This document shows positions 43,275 through 55,959 of a stretch of 64,000 nucleotides of DNA, one piece after another. The DNA lies in the NCBI GenBank assembly GCA_023548195.1, contig JAJHZJ010000415.1, forward strand, positions 310,001-374,000, written 5' to 3'. Every line of letters begins with the position of its first letter. Within the stretch, counting starts at the first letter, position 1. The position numbers and the translations under genes were made by a program. The notes below the pieces were generated by a model. The model worked only from the letters and a program-made list of their open reading frames with translations. It ran no database searches and was not told the origin of the DNA. Source of the stretch: Bettongia penicillata ogilbyi. Its lineage: Eukaryota; Chordata; Mammalia; Diprotodontia; Potoroidae.

Positions 43275-43756
43275 TCAAACTGGTTTGGATCATGATTCTG
43301 CTGAGAACTTATGTCTGTCACATAGAGCCTGTGGTGGGAGGAATTTGCTGCATAGGTTGAACAGGAAGGGTGGAATGGGAAGAGGCAGAGCTAGAGCAGA
43401 GGTGAGAGGAAATTTGCCCATGAGAGCAGTCAGAGCTAGGAAGTATACAGGGAAGCAGGCAAGTGGTTAGCATGAATGGAAGAGCTTGTTTGTGATTTAT
43501 TTACGGGAGCCTGCTTGTGATTTGCTTAATGTAGCTGTTTTGTAGGAAGCTTAGCAGGGGAAGGCTTGAGGATGGTGTTTTTCTCTGCATTGTCATTGTG
43601 TACACATTTTTGTTATTATGATGGATTTGACTTTCTGCTGTCTGAATAAATATTTTGGATCTATCTTCCATGTTGAGAGTTTGTTGTATTTTACAATTCA
43701 GAATTGTGCTGGGATACTCATAGCTGCTGTGAATATTGTGATAGACTTACCTCTTC
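43275..43756 (+). mobile_element. Solo LTR candidate, family X copy 2
   Basis: Aligns with the block at 34885-35378 from the AGAGCCT phrase near 43325 through GAGAGCAGTCAGAGCTAGGA (43421) and GTAGGAAGCTTAGCAGGGGA (43543) to CTGAATAAATATTTTGGATC (43641) and the U5-like end. The AATAAA at 43644 is a plausible polyadenylation signal. No internal retroviral region is attached. Confidence 0.6.
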
Positions 43757-44090
43757 TCAACAATGCAATGAACTAAGACAATTCCAAAAACTAAAGATGG
43801 AAAATGCTATCAGCATTCAGAGAAAGAACTATGGAGTCTGAATACAGATCAAAGCATGCTATTTTCCCTATTTTTTTTCTTTTTCATAGTTTTCCCCTTT
43901 GATTCTAATTCTTCTTTCACAACATGACTAAAGCGGTAATGTGTTTAATATGATTGTACGTGTATAGCTGATATCAGAATGCATGCTGGCTTTGGTAGGG
44001 TGTTGGGGAGGGAGGAGGCAATATTTAGAACTCAAAATCTTATAAAAGTGAATGCTGAAAACTATAAATTAAAAAAAAAGAAAATAAATT
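43757..44090 (+). mobile_element. L1 3' UTR fragment
   Basis: AACAATGCAATGAACTAAGA, CAGAGAAAGAACTATGGAGT, AACATGACTAAAGCGGTAAT and AGAACTCAAAATCTTATAAA end in an A-rich tail at about 44075. It abuts the LTR end. Confidence 0.8.
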
Positions 44091-45230
44091 CTGCCCTGAA
44101 GATGAGACTTGGTCCAGAGAAGTGAGGAGTTGATTCTTAATATATTATGCGGAGTAGAGGATACCAAATGTTGTAGGGAGAAAAACATCATGGATTTTGT
44201 TACTACCACAAGAAAATATCAACTACTGACTCAAAGTGTCATTTTCTTATTTTAATGTTTTATAAGAATAATCTACAAAATCACTGAGGATATTTTTGAT
44301 CCAAGTATGACAAAAGTATGAGAAGTTAACAGGTAGGATTTGCCTAAGAATAGTTTATGATATTGCAATTTTACTACTTACTGAAAAGACCATAAAATAT
44401 AAGATTTCATTGTACTTTTTGTTTACTTACATTAACATTCATTATTTGTTAAGCAAAATGCAATCTTAAAGACTTCTTCAACATGGTGTTGTCCATATAT
44501 GTCAAAATCATATTAGATTCCTTGAAAGGTATAGCAATGTAAATAGGTAAATGGGCTCATCAGCTCTCTACTTACTAACATCACATGGAACAGAAGCAAA
44601 CAAATAAATGAACAAAAAAAGGGAGATATATGGTCATGGTCACTAAAAGTGTTTCTCATTGTTATTAGGTATATCCATCACTGTTCCAGTCAATGGATTC
44701 CATATCTGGGATTTCCCCAAGTTATTCTTGTCCACAGAGGATATTTATCTAATTGCATAAAAGTCCACCTTTCAGTTTCCTACATAAGATTCATATGCCT
44801 CAGAAGAGTACAACATTTTTATACACGCAGAAAAAATCACAAAGCTAAAAAAATGCTTACTATCAGAACTATCGTAAGCAACTGAATGAACAACCCATAG
44901 AGTCAGGCCATAACAGATTTTATACAGACCCTGCATATGTCACAAGACAGTAACAAGTTATTTTAGCTATACTTTTAGCCATAGTTACCCAGATCTTTCT
45001 GGACCATAAATGGACTTGATTAATTAATTAGTTAATTAATTAATTGGTACTAGTCTCCTAAAAATGCTCACACATCCTCATCTACCTAAGAGACTTCTCT
45101 ATGTGCTGGAATGGTCATGTTTTCTGGAAAGAGATGGATGTCACTGAAAGAACCTAGACCTTGCATAAGTTCTTTATCATCTAATCCTTCAATATATGTC
45201 TTTGGCTTCTCTTCAGTAAAGTCAAAATCC
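44091..45230. other. Unique sequence
   Basis: 1.1 kb without recognised repeats, apart from a short TTAATTAA-rich run at 45020-45045. Confidence 0.45.
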
Positions 45231-46251
45231 TTTGAGAAAAAGTGTCTTATCTCATTTCTAAAATGTAAAGAGAACTGACTCAAATTTACAAGAATACAAG
45301 TCATTCCCCAATTGATAAATGGTCAAAGGATATGAACAGGCTGTTTTCAGAGGAAAATATTAAAACTATCTACAGTTACATGAAAAAAATGCTCTGAATC
45401 ACTATTGACTAGAGAGATGCAAATCAAAATAACTCTGAGGTACCACATTACACCTATCAGATTGGTTAACATGATAAAATGTAGAAATGATAAATGTTGG
45501 AGATGTGAGAGATCTGGAACACTAGTTCACTGAGGATTGATTCAAACATTCTGGAGAGTAATTTGTAACTATCTCCAAAGGACTATAAAAATGTGCATGC
45601 CCTTTGACCCCAGAGATCATAAAAGTGGGAAAAGGACCCAAGTATACAAAAATGTTTACAGTAGCTCTTTTTGCAATGACCAAGAACTGGTTGTTGGAAG
45701 TTGAGGGAATGCCCATCAATTGGGGAATGGCTACTTAAGTTCTGACATATGAATGTAATGGAATACTATTGTGCTATAAGAAATGATGAACAGGAGGACT
45801 TCAGAAAATCCTGGAAAGACTTATGTGAACTGATGTTAAGTGAAATGAGCAGAACCAGGATAATACTGTACATAGTAACAGTCACAGTGTTTGATAACTG
45901 TTTTTGGTAGACAGCCTTTCACAGCAATGTAAGAACCTAAAACATTACCAAAGGACTCATGGTACAAAATGCTATCCACATCTAGGGAAAGAATCGTGGA
46001 GTCGGAATGTAGAATAAAGCAGAATACTTTCTCTTTTGTTATGTTTTATTTCACTTTGTTTTTCTCATGGTTTCTCCCATTCACTTTAATTCTTCTATCG
46101 AACATGACCAATGTGAAAATGTGTCTAATAGGAATGTATGTGATAAGATTGCACACCATCTTGCAGAGGAAGAGGAAGTTTGAAACTTTTTGGAGTGATT
46201 GTTGAAAACTGAAAACAAATAAATTAATAAAATTTGAGGGGAAGAGTGCTT
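45231..46251 (+). mobile_element. 5'-truncated L1 3' end with imperfect target-site duplication
   Basis: The L1 starts at about 45250 (CTCATTTCTAAAATG, the ORF2 phrase that encodes LISRIYG in L1-A). It continues through AACTCTGAGGTACCACATTA, GAATACTATTGTGCTATAAG and AACATGACCAATGTGAAAAT to the tail at about 46232. TTTGAGAAAAAGTGTCTT (45231-45248) and TTTGAGGGGAAGAGTGCTT (46233-46251) are likely decayed duplications. The ORF2 remnant is riddled with stops. Confidence 0.88.
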
Positions 46252-47181
46252 TTTAAAAACAAGGGAAGGGATAGAGGAAAAAGAACACATAATATACATT
46301 TTTCAATTTAGGAAAAGATAATTTGGCATATGATAAAGCATATAATTATCTACTCAATAAAAAATATTTCTCCATATCATTACAGTGAGAAATTCAAGTA
46401 TGAAAAAAATTAAACTTAGAACAGTTAATTTATACTTCAATGATACATACAAACATGACATGAGAATATTCTCAGAATCTCCAAGGAGTATCAAGGTAAA
46501 ATACAATACCAATTGAATTATTTTTCTGGATTTCAAAATATATTAATAAATAATAACCTTAAATGAATATTATAAGTTATATATATGGATAATATTTTAC
46601 ATTTAACTTTCCCGAAAATTGGTTCAACTGATTTTTTTTTCCCAAACCAGAATAGTAAATGTAAAACAGATATTTGAAAGTAAAGTGGTGAAAAAGGAAT
46701 TTATGCAAGAACGCTATTGAATCCCAGGTATTTTATTACTCTAAAGGAAAAAAAACACCTTTGTTGGTGGAAGAAAACCATGAAATATGTCAAGTTTACA
46801 ATTTTCAGAATGCAGAAATGATTACAGTACAGTAGTTTGTAGAATAAAATCATGTAGAAAAGGTCAGCAAGGTTTACCTGGCAAAATATTTTTTAAACAT
46901 TTCATTCATATAACCATGACAAGGAAAGTCAAAGGTGCTAGCCTTAAGTTAAATAATTCAATATTGATACTTGCCTTGTATAAACACACTTAAGGAAAAC
47001 AAAGAGACATTGCTTTTTGGTGTCATTTTAGTGGGTCAATCCTTTAAATATCTGACTACTAGTCATCAAATTCTAATCTTTTCTGCCATGCCTAAAATGA
47101 TATTTCCATTCATTTAACTCCATCAAACAAAACTGTATTCAGGCAAGATTTTTTTTTCCATTTTTTTAAAGAAACAAAATG
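46252..47181. other. Unique AT-rich sequence
   Basis: Nothing recognised. Confidence 0.45.
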
Positions 47182-48171
47182 TTCCCCAATTGATAAATGG
47201 CCAAAGGATATGAACAGGCAATTTTCAGAGGAAGAAATTAAAGCTATCTATAGTCAATGTAAAAATGCTCTAAATTACTATTGATTAGAGAGATGCAAAT
47301 CAAAACAACTCTGAGGTACTATATCACACCTATCAGGTTGGCTAACATGACAAAACAGGAAGATTATAAATATTGGAGAAGATGTGGGAGAGATTAGACC
47401 ACTAATTCATTGTTGGTGGATTTGTGAGCTCATCCAACCATTCTGGAGAGAAATTTGGAACTATGCCCAAAGGGCTACAAAAATATGCATACCCTTTGAC
47501 CCAGCAATATCACTTCTAGGACTATATCCCCAAGAGATCCAAAATGGGAAAGTGTCCCACATGTACAAAAATATTTATAGTAACTCTCTTTGTGGTGACC
47601 AAAAACTGGAAATCAAGGGGATACCCATCAATTAGAGAATGGCTGAATAAGTTATGCTATATGAAGGTAATGGAATACTATTGTACTATAAGAAGACTTC
47701 AGAGAGACCTGGAAAGAATTATATGAACTGATGCTGATTGAAAGAAGCAAGACCAGGAGAACGTTGTACACAGCAACAACCACAGTGTGCAAGGAATTTT
47801 TCTGGCAGACTTAGTACTGTATTGCAATGCAAGGACTTAAAAGATTCCAATGGTCTTTAAGGCAAAATGTCTTCCACATCCAGAGAGAGAAGTTGGAATT
47901 CAATCGCAGAATGAAGTAGATCATTTTCTTTTGTTTTATGTTTTGTTTTGTTTTATAATTTCTCCCATTCATTTTAGAACTTCTGTGCAACATGACTAAG
48001 GTGAAAATATGTTTAATAGGAATGTATGTGTAGAACCTATATAAAATTGTATGTTGTCTCAGGGAGGAAGTATGGAAGTAGGGGGGAAGGAGGGGGAGGG
48101 AGGGGAAAAAATCTAAGATATATGAAAGTGATTGTAGAACAATGAAAACAAGTAAAATAATAATAAAAAAA
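47182..48171 (+). mobile_element. 5'-truncated L1 3' end
   Basis: Begins at TTCCCCAATTGATAAATGGC in ORF2. Broken frames give remnants of the Cys-rich domain and IPFDPAISLLGLYPQE (about 47486-47540). The 3' UTR (CTTCCACATCCAGAGAGAGA, AACATGACTAAGGTGAAAAT) ends in GTGATTGTAGAACAATGAAA and an A-rich tail. Same 3'-end family as L1-A and 9554-9999. Confidence 0.92.
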
Positions 48172-48544
48172 GAATGAAGGACAAAATAAAAGAAGCAAAA
48201 AGTACTATATTCAGTTATAGGGTGTTTCTATTTCCAACTTCCTTAGTAATACCATCATTAATAACTAATACCTAATTTTTTGATCCAAGTGCCATTAACT
48301 CTTCTAATGTTAACATAACATTAGCTATATTTCACAAAGAAGGGTGAGGGGAAGAAAATTAATCTTTTCTTCAATTATGTTCAACAGCCCAGGAATACCC
48401 TCAAAAGATCCAAAGATGGAAAAGCAAATTTCCATCGTTACATGGAGTACAACTTTTTTTCCCTCAATACTTTGAAGCACAGTCATCTCTTTGGTTGAGT
48501 CAGCTTTAGGGTTCAGGCCTATACAGATTGATCATTCACCTTAC
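48172..48544. other. Unique sequence
   Basis: Nothing recognised. Confidence 0.4.
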
Positions 48545-48750
48545 TTCTTTTCTTTTCTTTTCTTTTCTTTTCTTTTCTTTTCTTTTCTTTTCTTTTCTTT
48601 TCTTTTCTTTTCTTTTCTTTTCTTTTCTTTTCTTTTCTTTTCTTTTCTTTCCTTTCCTTTCCTTTCCTTTCCTTTCCTTTTCTTTCCTTTCCTTTCCTTT
48701 CCTTTCCTTTCCTTTTCTTTTCTTTTCTTTTCCTTTCTTTTTTTTTTTTT
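48545..48750. repeat. (TTTTC)n / (TTTCC)n pentanucleotide repeat
   Basis: About 200 bp of TTTTC units changing to CCTTT units at about 48650-48715, then a run of T. Several 70-100-aa frames cross it on both strands. They encode only S/F/L or K/E/R repeats and are not genes. Confidence 0.97.
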
Positions 48751-48793
48751 GAGCTTCCAATATAAGTCTTTCCTCACATCCATTAAGGAATAG

Positions 48794-49058
48794 GGGCAAC
48801 TATTTGGCAGAGTAGATAGAGTACCAGGCTTGCTATCAGGAAGACTTGAGTTCAAATCTGGCCTCAGACACTTACAAAGCTGTGCTACCTTGGGTGCATC
48901 AGCGAGTCACTTAACCCTATTTGCCTTAGTTTCCTCAACTATAAAGTGAGCTAGAGAAGGAAACGGCAGTATCGTTACCCAGGAAACCCCACAGGTAGTC
49001 ACAAGTACTTGGACATGTCTGAAATGACTGTACTATGATACCAACAGAACAACAACAC
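48794..49058 (+). mobile_element. tRNA-headed SINE with BovB/RTE-like tail
   Basis: GCAGAGTAGATAGAGTACCA, GAAGACTTGAGTTCAAATCT, GCGAGTCACTTAACCCTATT and GGACATGTCTGAAATGACTG. Confidence 0.87.
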
Positions 49059-51435
49059 AGAAAATAAAGATGAGAAACACCTTTAGACCTTAGATTAGTA
49101 GCTTGTGACCTGTTTTGATTGGAAGTGGTAGGCGAAGACTTTTGGAGTTTATCTCCTATCCTCAATTCCTATTTTCTCTTCTAGCTTTTGGTCAGAGAAA
49201 TCACCTCTAGGTGTTCCTCCTACACTTCTGCCTCTCCCACCTCCACCCCATGAATATAGTTTGGGCACTGCTTCCATTCTTCCTTTCCCCGAGTTTGAAA
49301 TGAACATCAAATATTTCTTATCTTTTTCTACTTTAACTTTCCATAGAGTTGAATAGACCGTCTTCCTGTGCTAGGAGCTAACATACATCTTAGGGGATTT
49401 GCATCCAAATGTTGCAAACAAACACACTGTAGTCCTATAGGAAAGAAAAATGTCCACTTTAAAATGTCTAAGAATATTGCTAATTATTGATTTTCATAAT
49501 ACAGGAGTGATTTTGAGAGATTTTTACATTTGTAATTAAATTAATACTGCATCAAATATCTTATGTGCTTAGTAGTCCAACATTTATCAGACTGGTATCT
49601 TTCTAAGAGTTAAGAATTTGACCACCTGGTTCATTTAATAATGATTGTCATAAATTTTCTTGTTTCTCAGTTTAAACTGTACAGTTATTTTAAAGGTATG
49701 TCATTGTAGGGCTGTTATAAATAAGTTTTAAATGATCCTAGATGTAGTAGGCTCCCCAAATTTGGCTGTAAAAAAGAGTTAAGCAATCTTCCAGATGGCT
49801 TTTCAACACTTCATACTCTCAGTGAAATATTACTAGAGGTGAGTAAGCAAATAGGCAAAGGTGAAGGTGTTTACAAATGGGAGCAGCTGGGAAAACAGAA
49901 ACAAGGGCAACCAAAAGGAATAAACTAGAGTACAAGTCCTTAGAAGTAGCAAGGGCATAGAAATTTGCAGTCAAGAAGACAAAAGATGGGGACATGGAAA
50001 ACAGGTCACAAACCCTTCATGAATTTGTACTAGCAACATAAATGAAAGCAGAGATTAGTCATAGTCTCATAAAATGGTATTGTAAGTAGCAGTGGCCTAA
50101 GGATAAAGAAATAGAAGTTTAAATCTGATATTAGGGGAAAAAACACTTTAAACAATTTGATAGATAAATTAATTAATGGAAATCCCAGAGAAGCAGAAAT
50201 ATTGTAGTTACATAAAAGACCCTGACAAAAAAGGAGAGAATTGTGAAATTACATTCATTCATTGACTTGTTAAATGAGGAGTCCATTTCAGAAAAGAATG
50301 GTATGAAATAAATATCCACCAAAATTTGTTTTGGTAAAGATTGTGAAACATTATCACAATTTCTTATTATTTAAATACTATAATGAGTCACTGATATCAT
50401 TGATGTGGCCAACACTTGCACTGGCACAGATCCCAAACCATTCCTGGATTCTCCTTCTGTGAGACTTTTATTGGCATGCTTTCATTGGCCCTTTATAGTC
50501 AATCTACAAGATAGACAAGAGGCCTTCTTCTAGATATTTTAATATTCTATGTAAACAAGCTGAATACTCAGAGATGGATAATCTTATAACCTTCACTCTT
50601 GCTATATGACCAGGACTACTTGTTTCTGGTTATTCAAATCCTGTACCACTTTTCACATGTAAGGCATCATTGACAACGTGCCCTCCATTGCTTTTTCAGG
50701 TTACCCAGAATTCTGTTGTCTCTGACATATCATCGCAGCCTGCATGAAAAAATATCAGTGCTGATTTCCTGGTGTAGATGAGTCCTTCTTTCCTGTATAA
50801 TCCTCTTCTAGGGATGGTTCCCAGTCCCATTTGTTAGCCAAGGCTTCTGGATGAGCCCTCTGTCATCATTTTCATATATATATATATATAGAAGAACCTT
50901 AGGTGATTAAATTACCAGAGGAATTTGATTCTACTTCGTATCAGTTATGGAATGTAAATCTGGCTACTATGAGAGAAAATCAGCCTCCATCTCCCTGAAC
51001 CAAAACTAGAATGATCTATTTCAGTATAATTTACAAATGATAGAATGGAAAAGAAAACTAAAAAGGTCAAAGAGACTAGAAATGAATAAAAAGAAGTGAA
51101 ACTGTCAATAACTTCATACTTACATGATTTGTCCATTTTCTCACCTGTTGTTTTTGCCTCATTATAATCTCATCAGGAAGTATTCTATGCTTCAATGCTT
51201 GATACTTCTGGAACTCAAGCAAAAATAATAACTTCATTATACTGTCATCTCTTTTATTAACCTACTAGTCTAGCCAAGTCCCAAAGTATATAGGGGAATT
51301 CTGAAGGCAGGCCATCATGAGATTTTTATTTTATTTTTATCAATTGAATTGGACTACAAAATGTATCACTGCTTTAATTCTTCTCATAACGTCACAAAGG
51401 AACAATAATAAGGTCAGGATATTAAATTTAATTCA
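49059..51435. other. Long unique stretch
   Basis: 2.4 kb without convincing repeats, RNA genes or exons. A short TA tract lies at 50874-50890. Confidence 0.45.
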
Positions 51436-52610
51436 ATAGAAAAAGTACTGATTAGGTCTATTATGTATGTTAGCCATTATTAGATGCTAAGGATATATGG
51501 ACACAGATGAAGCAATATTTCTATTTCAAGAGTCAAGGACTTAGATTCTACTGGAATAAACACATGTACCCAGAAAAGAAAAAAAAATGCAAAAAAAAAT
51601 AAATACAAAGTAATTTCAGAAGTGTAAGGGAATAAATAAATAAATAGTGACATTCAAAAGGAACTTCCAGTAAGAGATCACATAAGCTGAGTCTTGAGGG
51701 AAAACCAGGAATTGCAAATAGCCAAATTGGAGTGGGAGAGTATTTAATGACTCTGGCCAGCCCATGATATGATAACTCATGGCGATGGAAGATCAATTGT
51801 ATTATAGATAAAATAGACCACGTTAGCTGAAATGCAGAGTTTATATGTGGCTTCATGTGAAATTTTTATGGAAACATGGATTAGAATCACGTTGTGAAGG
51901 GCTTTAAACGACAAATGAGGCCCTTGATTTTCCTAAAAGCACTAACAAGTCACAGAAGTTTCCTGATCAGAACAGTGACATGATCACACCTGCATTCTAG
52001 AAGGATCCATTTAGCAAGTATTGAGGGTGGGGTGGGGGTGAGGGAGATGATGCAAGAAGATCAAAAAGGAGCCAGGTAAGAAGTAATTGAGGTCTAAATC
52101 AGTGCGGCAGATGTGTGGGCATAACTTCTTAAAGGCAGGAACTTATTTTCCTCCTTCCATCCCCAGGACCTCACACAATGTCTGTCACGTTCATGATTCT
52201 TATCAAATGCTTTCTAATCAATATATTTGACTTAGGCAATATATGTTATGGAGGTAAATTTAACAGAACTTTGAATCTAATAACATGAAGGCAAAGGAAG
52301 TCACAAAACTTGATGATATTGACCACTGTGAGGCAGTTTGGAAATTGTGTGAAATTAAGCAATGAGTTCTTTTTTAGAAATGGTGAATTTGTAATGTCAA
52401 GTAATATCCCACTAGTATGTATAGCCAGAAGTTAGTGAAGTGAGCCTGGAGCTCAGGAGAGAGATGAAGTCTGGATATGTTAGATTTTGAAGTCATTTGC
52501 ATAGAGATGATAGTTGACCCCATGGAAGTTGATGAGTATATGGAGAGATAATTAAAGGGGCCTATGATTAAAAATGTGAATTTGACAGAGGACATAAATA
52601 CCTTGGAAGG
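51436..52610 (-). mobile_element. L2-type LINE, long degraded 3' part, minus strand
   Basis: AGGAACTTCCAGTAAGAGAT, GTTGTGAAGGGCTTTAAACG, CAGTGACATGATCACACCTG, TTTAGCAAGTATTGAGGGTG and, farther up, TTTTGAAGTCATTTGCATAG are complements of consecutive L2 phrases. A G-rich run lies at 52025-52045. Unrelated sequence may interrupt it at about 52130-52300. Confidence 0.65.
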
Positions 52611-53392
52611 AAGAAAAAAAATTCAATGGAAGACAATTTAAGGATTGTCTCATGCTTCAAGGCTACTCACATTTATTTATGGAGCTAATTACATATTTTT
52701 TAAGTGCTGTAGACACAAAAGTGAACATTTTTAATAATATCTGCTTTGATGCATGTATATTTATAAGAAGGACCAACAACAAAAAGTAAAAAAGAGAAAG
52801 TAACTATATAGAAGATCCTTTGATTTTCATTTCCTCTTATTTTTAAACATGTCAATATTATGACAAAAATCAAGGATAGTTATCAAAATGAACTCACCTA
52901 TTATTTTTTTTTCTTGTCTGCTTGTCATAATTCCTAAGCATGCATCGTTTAGATAATAGGAATTCTATTCAGATTTGTTTGAACTACTTTGTAAGAGTTT
53001 TCAAATAATGGATTGGCATCAGTCAGGTAAAGGTAATAGCATGCTCTGGGACTCTCTTCTAGTTTCTTTTTCAACATTTTTTTTATATTTTCTAGAATTA
53101 AAATAGGTAAGAAATTTTTAACAATACTTTCAGAAGCTGGGAGAGACATTCAGTGGCATTTTAATAACCCTAGAACATTTCAACAAACCAGTTGATGGGT
53201 TGACACTAACAAGACACATTCCATAGAGAGAACTGTAGGGAGGTCCTGACATTAAGTTCAGGAAATCAAGTGCACAAGTACAGGATTAGGTGATGTAACT
53301 AGAAAATGGGTAATGTAAGAAGGATTTGAGGGCACCTCTTGAGATCATTTAAGTCAATAGTCATTGTAGCCAAAAACACTAATTTGATCTGA
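52611..53392. other. Unique AT-rich sequence
   Basis: Nothing recognised. Confidence 0.4.
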
Positions 53393-53472
53393 AATGTATA
53401 TATACATATATACAATATATGTATACATATACACATATATGCATATATATATATATATATATATACATACAC
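53393..53472. repeat. TA/CA microsatellite
   Basis: Interrupted ATATACATATATACA pattern ending in a TA run. Confidence 0.92.
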
Positions 53473-55959
53473 TGTGGTAAGAATTACTTTAGAGCATTTA
53501 GAAAAAGATTTTTATTTTTATTTTGTGGAAATAATGGTGTATGTGTGTGCTTCTAATGATACTATACTAATCCAGAACTCTGACTTTTACCAGATGAAAC
53601 TGAACTGAGAAGGATTCTTCCTCTTTCGTTAGTTGTTTGTAATTTGAGAGGTGTCTTTGATTACACTTATTTACATAATTACATATATTTAACTAATTTC
53701 TGCTATTGTTTTAAGTTTTATTTTTTTAAGAATGTATATTACTCCAAAGAGACATGAAAGTTATAGCTCTTAAAGCACACTGTTGTATAACAGATATTGT
53801 GGTCGTTGTTCATATGGAAAAGACAAGCATTTCAAGTATTATTCAATCTCACAATAAAACAATGTCTACTTAGTAAGAAAATGAAAAGAATGTATAGTTA
53901 AAAGTAAAATATAACACTAAGAACTGATTGTTTTTGCTAAGAAACACATTAATGCACATAAAAGCAAAGATGCTCAGAGGCACATGACAACTAGAAAGGT
54001 TATGATCGATTCCTCCACAGTAAGGCATAGCCTTATTGAAGTTAAAAGAACAGGGAAAACACCAGTAAAACTTCAATTGCTTACAATTGCTATAAAGAAA
54101 AAAAAGGACTTCTGCAAAGGTAGAAGATTAGAGTATTGAATAACAACATTTACTGTTGAAATTATTTTTTTCATTAGAGGGCATACCAAAACTATTGTCA
54201 TAAGAACTGTAGGTGAGCCTCTATAATACATGTATCTTAACAAGATTGTAAAATATCTATCAAAAAAATGTTTTGGGACCTTTTCTTCATTTTCAGCAGG
54301 CCTGTGAATCTTATCCATATTGAAGGAATGATAAACTCTGACACATATAAGACTCTGAGAGGCAGAATTATTCCAAGATTATGGACATTTTAAAAGCAGA
54401 TGGAATATTGGATTAAGCTCTCTTATCATGCTACATATCACAAAATTAGTTCTAAAATTTATAGAAATATAGGCATTCTTTAAAGGCTTTGGATTTTGCC
54501 TTACTTAAACCCCACTGAAAAACTTCAGACTTTTGTCAAGGTTTGATTGGGAAATAGAGGCTGTTTGCAGAAATCATACTTAATATTCAATGGTATACAT
54601 GTAGTTTCATGACAAAGAAAGAATGTGTAAAAATCACACACACATTACATGTGTATTTAGAGTGTGTGACAAATGCATAAAATGTATGATTGCAGCAAAA
54701 GCATGTATTTGCATAATAAAAGTTTTTATTAATGTAAAATGTCATATGCCTTCTAAAACGAGTCAATTAGAGAATTTTTTCAGTTAATGTGCGTGTTGTT
54801 ATAGGTGATAGTTGTCCTCCCTCCCCAATATACTCTGTTCTGAAAAGTCCCAAATATGGATTTTTGGATTCAATTCTGGTTGTCACATTTTTGATACATG
54901 TTGGCAAGCAAGCATGCCCCCAAAGGATCGTAGAATTATGGATTTTGATAACTCATAGAATTTACAACTCTAATGTCTCTTAAGAATAAAAACCCAATAG
55001 GATGGAAAAGGGCCAGGAAATATTTTTTGAAGACACTGGGATTGGTTAGTTAGTCTGGAGAAGAAGAGAATGTGATGACCTCCTTTACGTCTCTAAAGGG
55101 TTATCATACAAAAGAAGCATTAGTTCGTTGATTTCAGATGACAGAAACAGAATCAGAAATGGAGGTAATGCAAATTTCAGTTTAACAGAAGAAAAATTAA
55201 GAATGAGAAATGCCTAGAATAATTCATGAGGTAGAGAGCTCCCTTTCACTCAAAATAATAAAAAAGAAGACAAATTAACAAAAGAAAGTAAGGTTTTAAA
55301 TAGGTGAGTTTTCAGATTAGGTGGCCCATAAGATACGTTCCAGTTCTATGGTTTTATGAATTTATAATTATTTGAAATGATCTACCTACATTTTTAAGAC
55401 AGGTTTTCAAAAATATGGTCAAATTACAGAGCATTAAGCAGTTGGGTTGATGATAAATAGTTTAGTTGTCAATGAAAGATGAATTAGGGCTTTAGGAGCA
55501 CTGGCATCAGATGAACAAGTGTTGATAAGTACACCTTCCTTGAATTAAGTAGATTCCTAAGATGTTAAAACTGTTCAAACAATATCCTGGTAACCTTAGA
55601 AGTTGCTGTTGGGTCCCAAAACACAGGACGTTCATTCTCCATTAATAATCAAAGCTATTAATAGTAAACTGGACAGCTACTTAGAATACAGAAGCAGCAA
55701 TTTGTAAATGATCACCCAACTGACCAGAGAGCATTTGTTTTGACTAGGATCTAATGCGTTTAGAAGGAGACAGTAGGCAGTTGGGTAATTTGGTTCATTA
55801 AAGGTAATCTTACCACCCTGAAAGAGTTAATTAATACAAGCTCCCCACTGTGAACCTTATTCATGCCTAATGCTAGCTATTATTCAGGTGAAAAAAAAAA
55901 AACATCTATTAATTGAATATGTTTGATTCCTGATGTGAGAGTCTACTATTTGTGCTTTT
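53473..55959. other. Long unique stretch
   Basis: 2.5 kb without recognised repeats, RNA genes or convincing exons. Confidence 0.45.

Noticed and set aside
45015..45050. Short TTAATTAATTAG tandem as a regulatory array
   Set aside because: A small AT-rich simple repeat with no further support.
48491..48855. Several overlapping frames of 74-104 aa on both strands
   Set aside because: They translate the TTTTC/GAAAA pentanucleotide repeat into S/F/L or K/E/R repeats. Low complexity, not genes.
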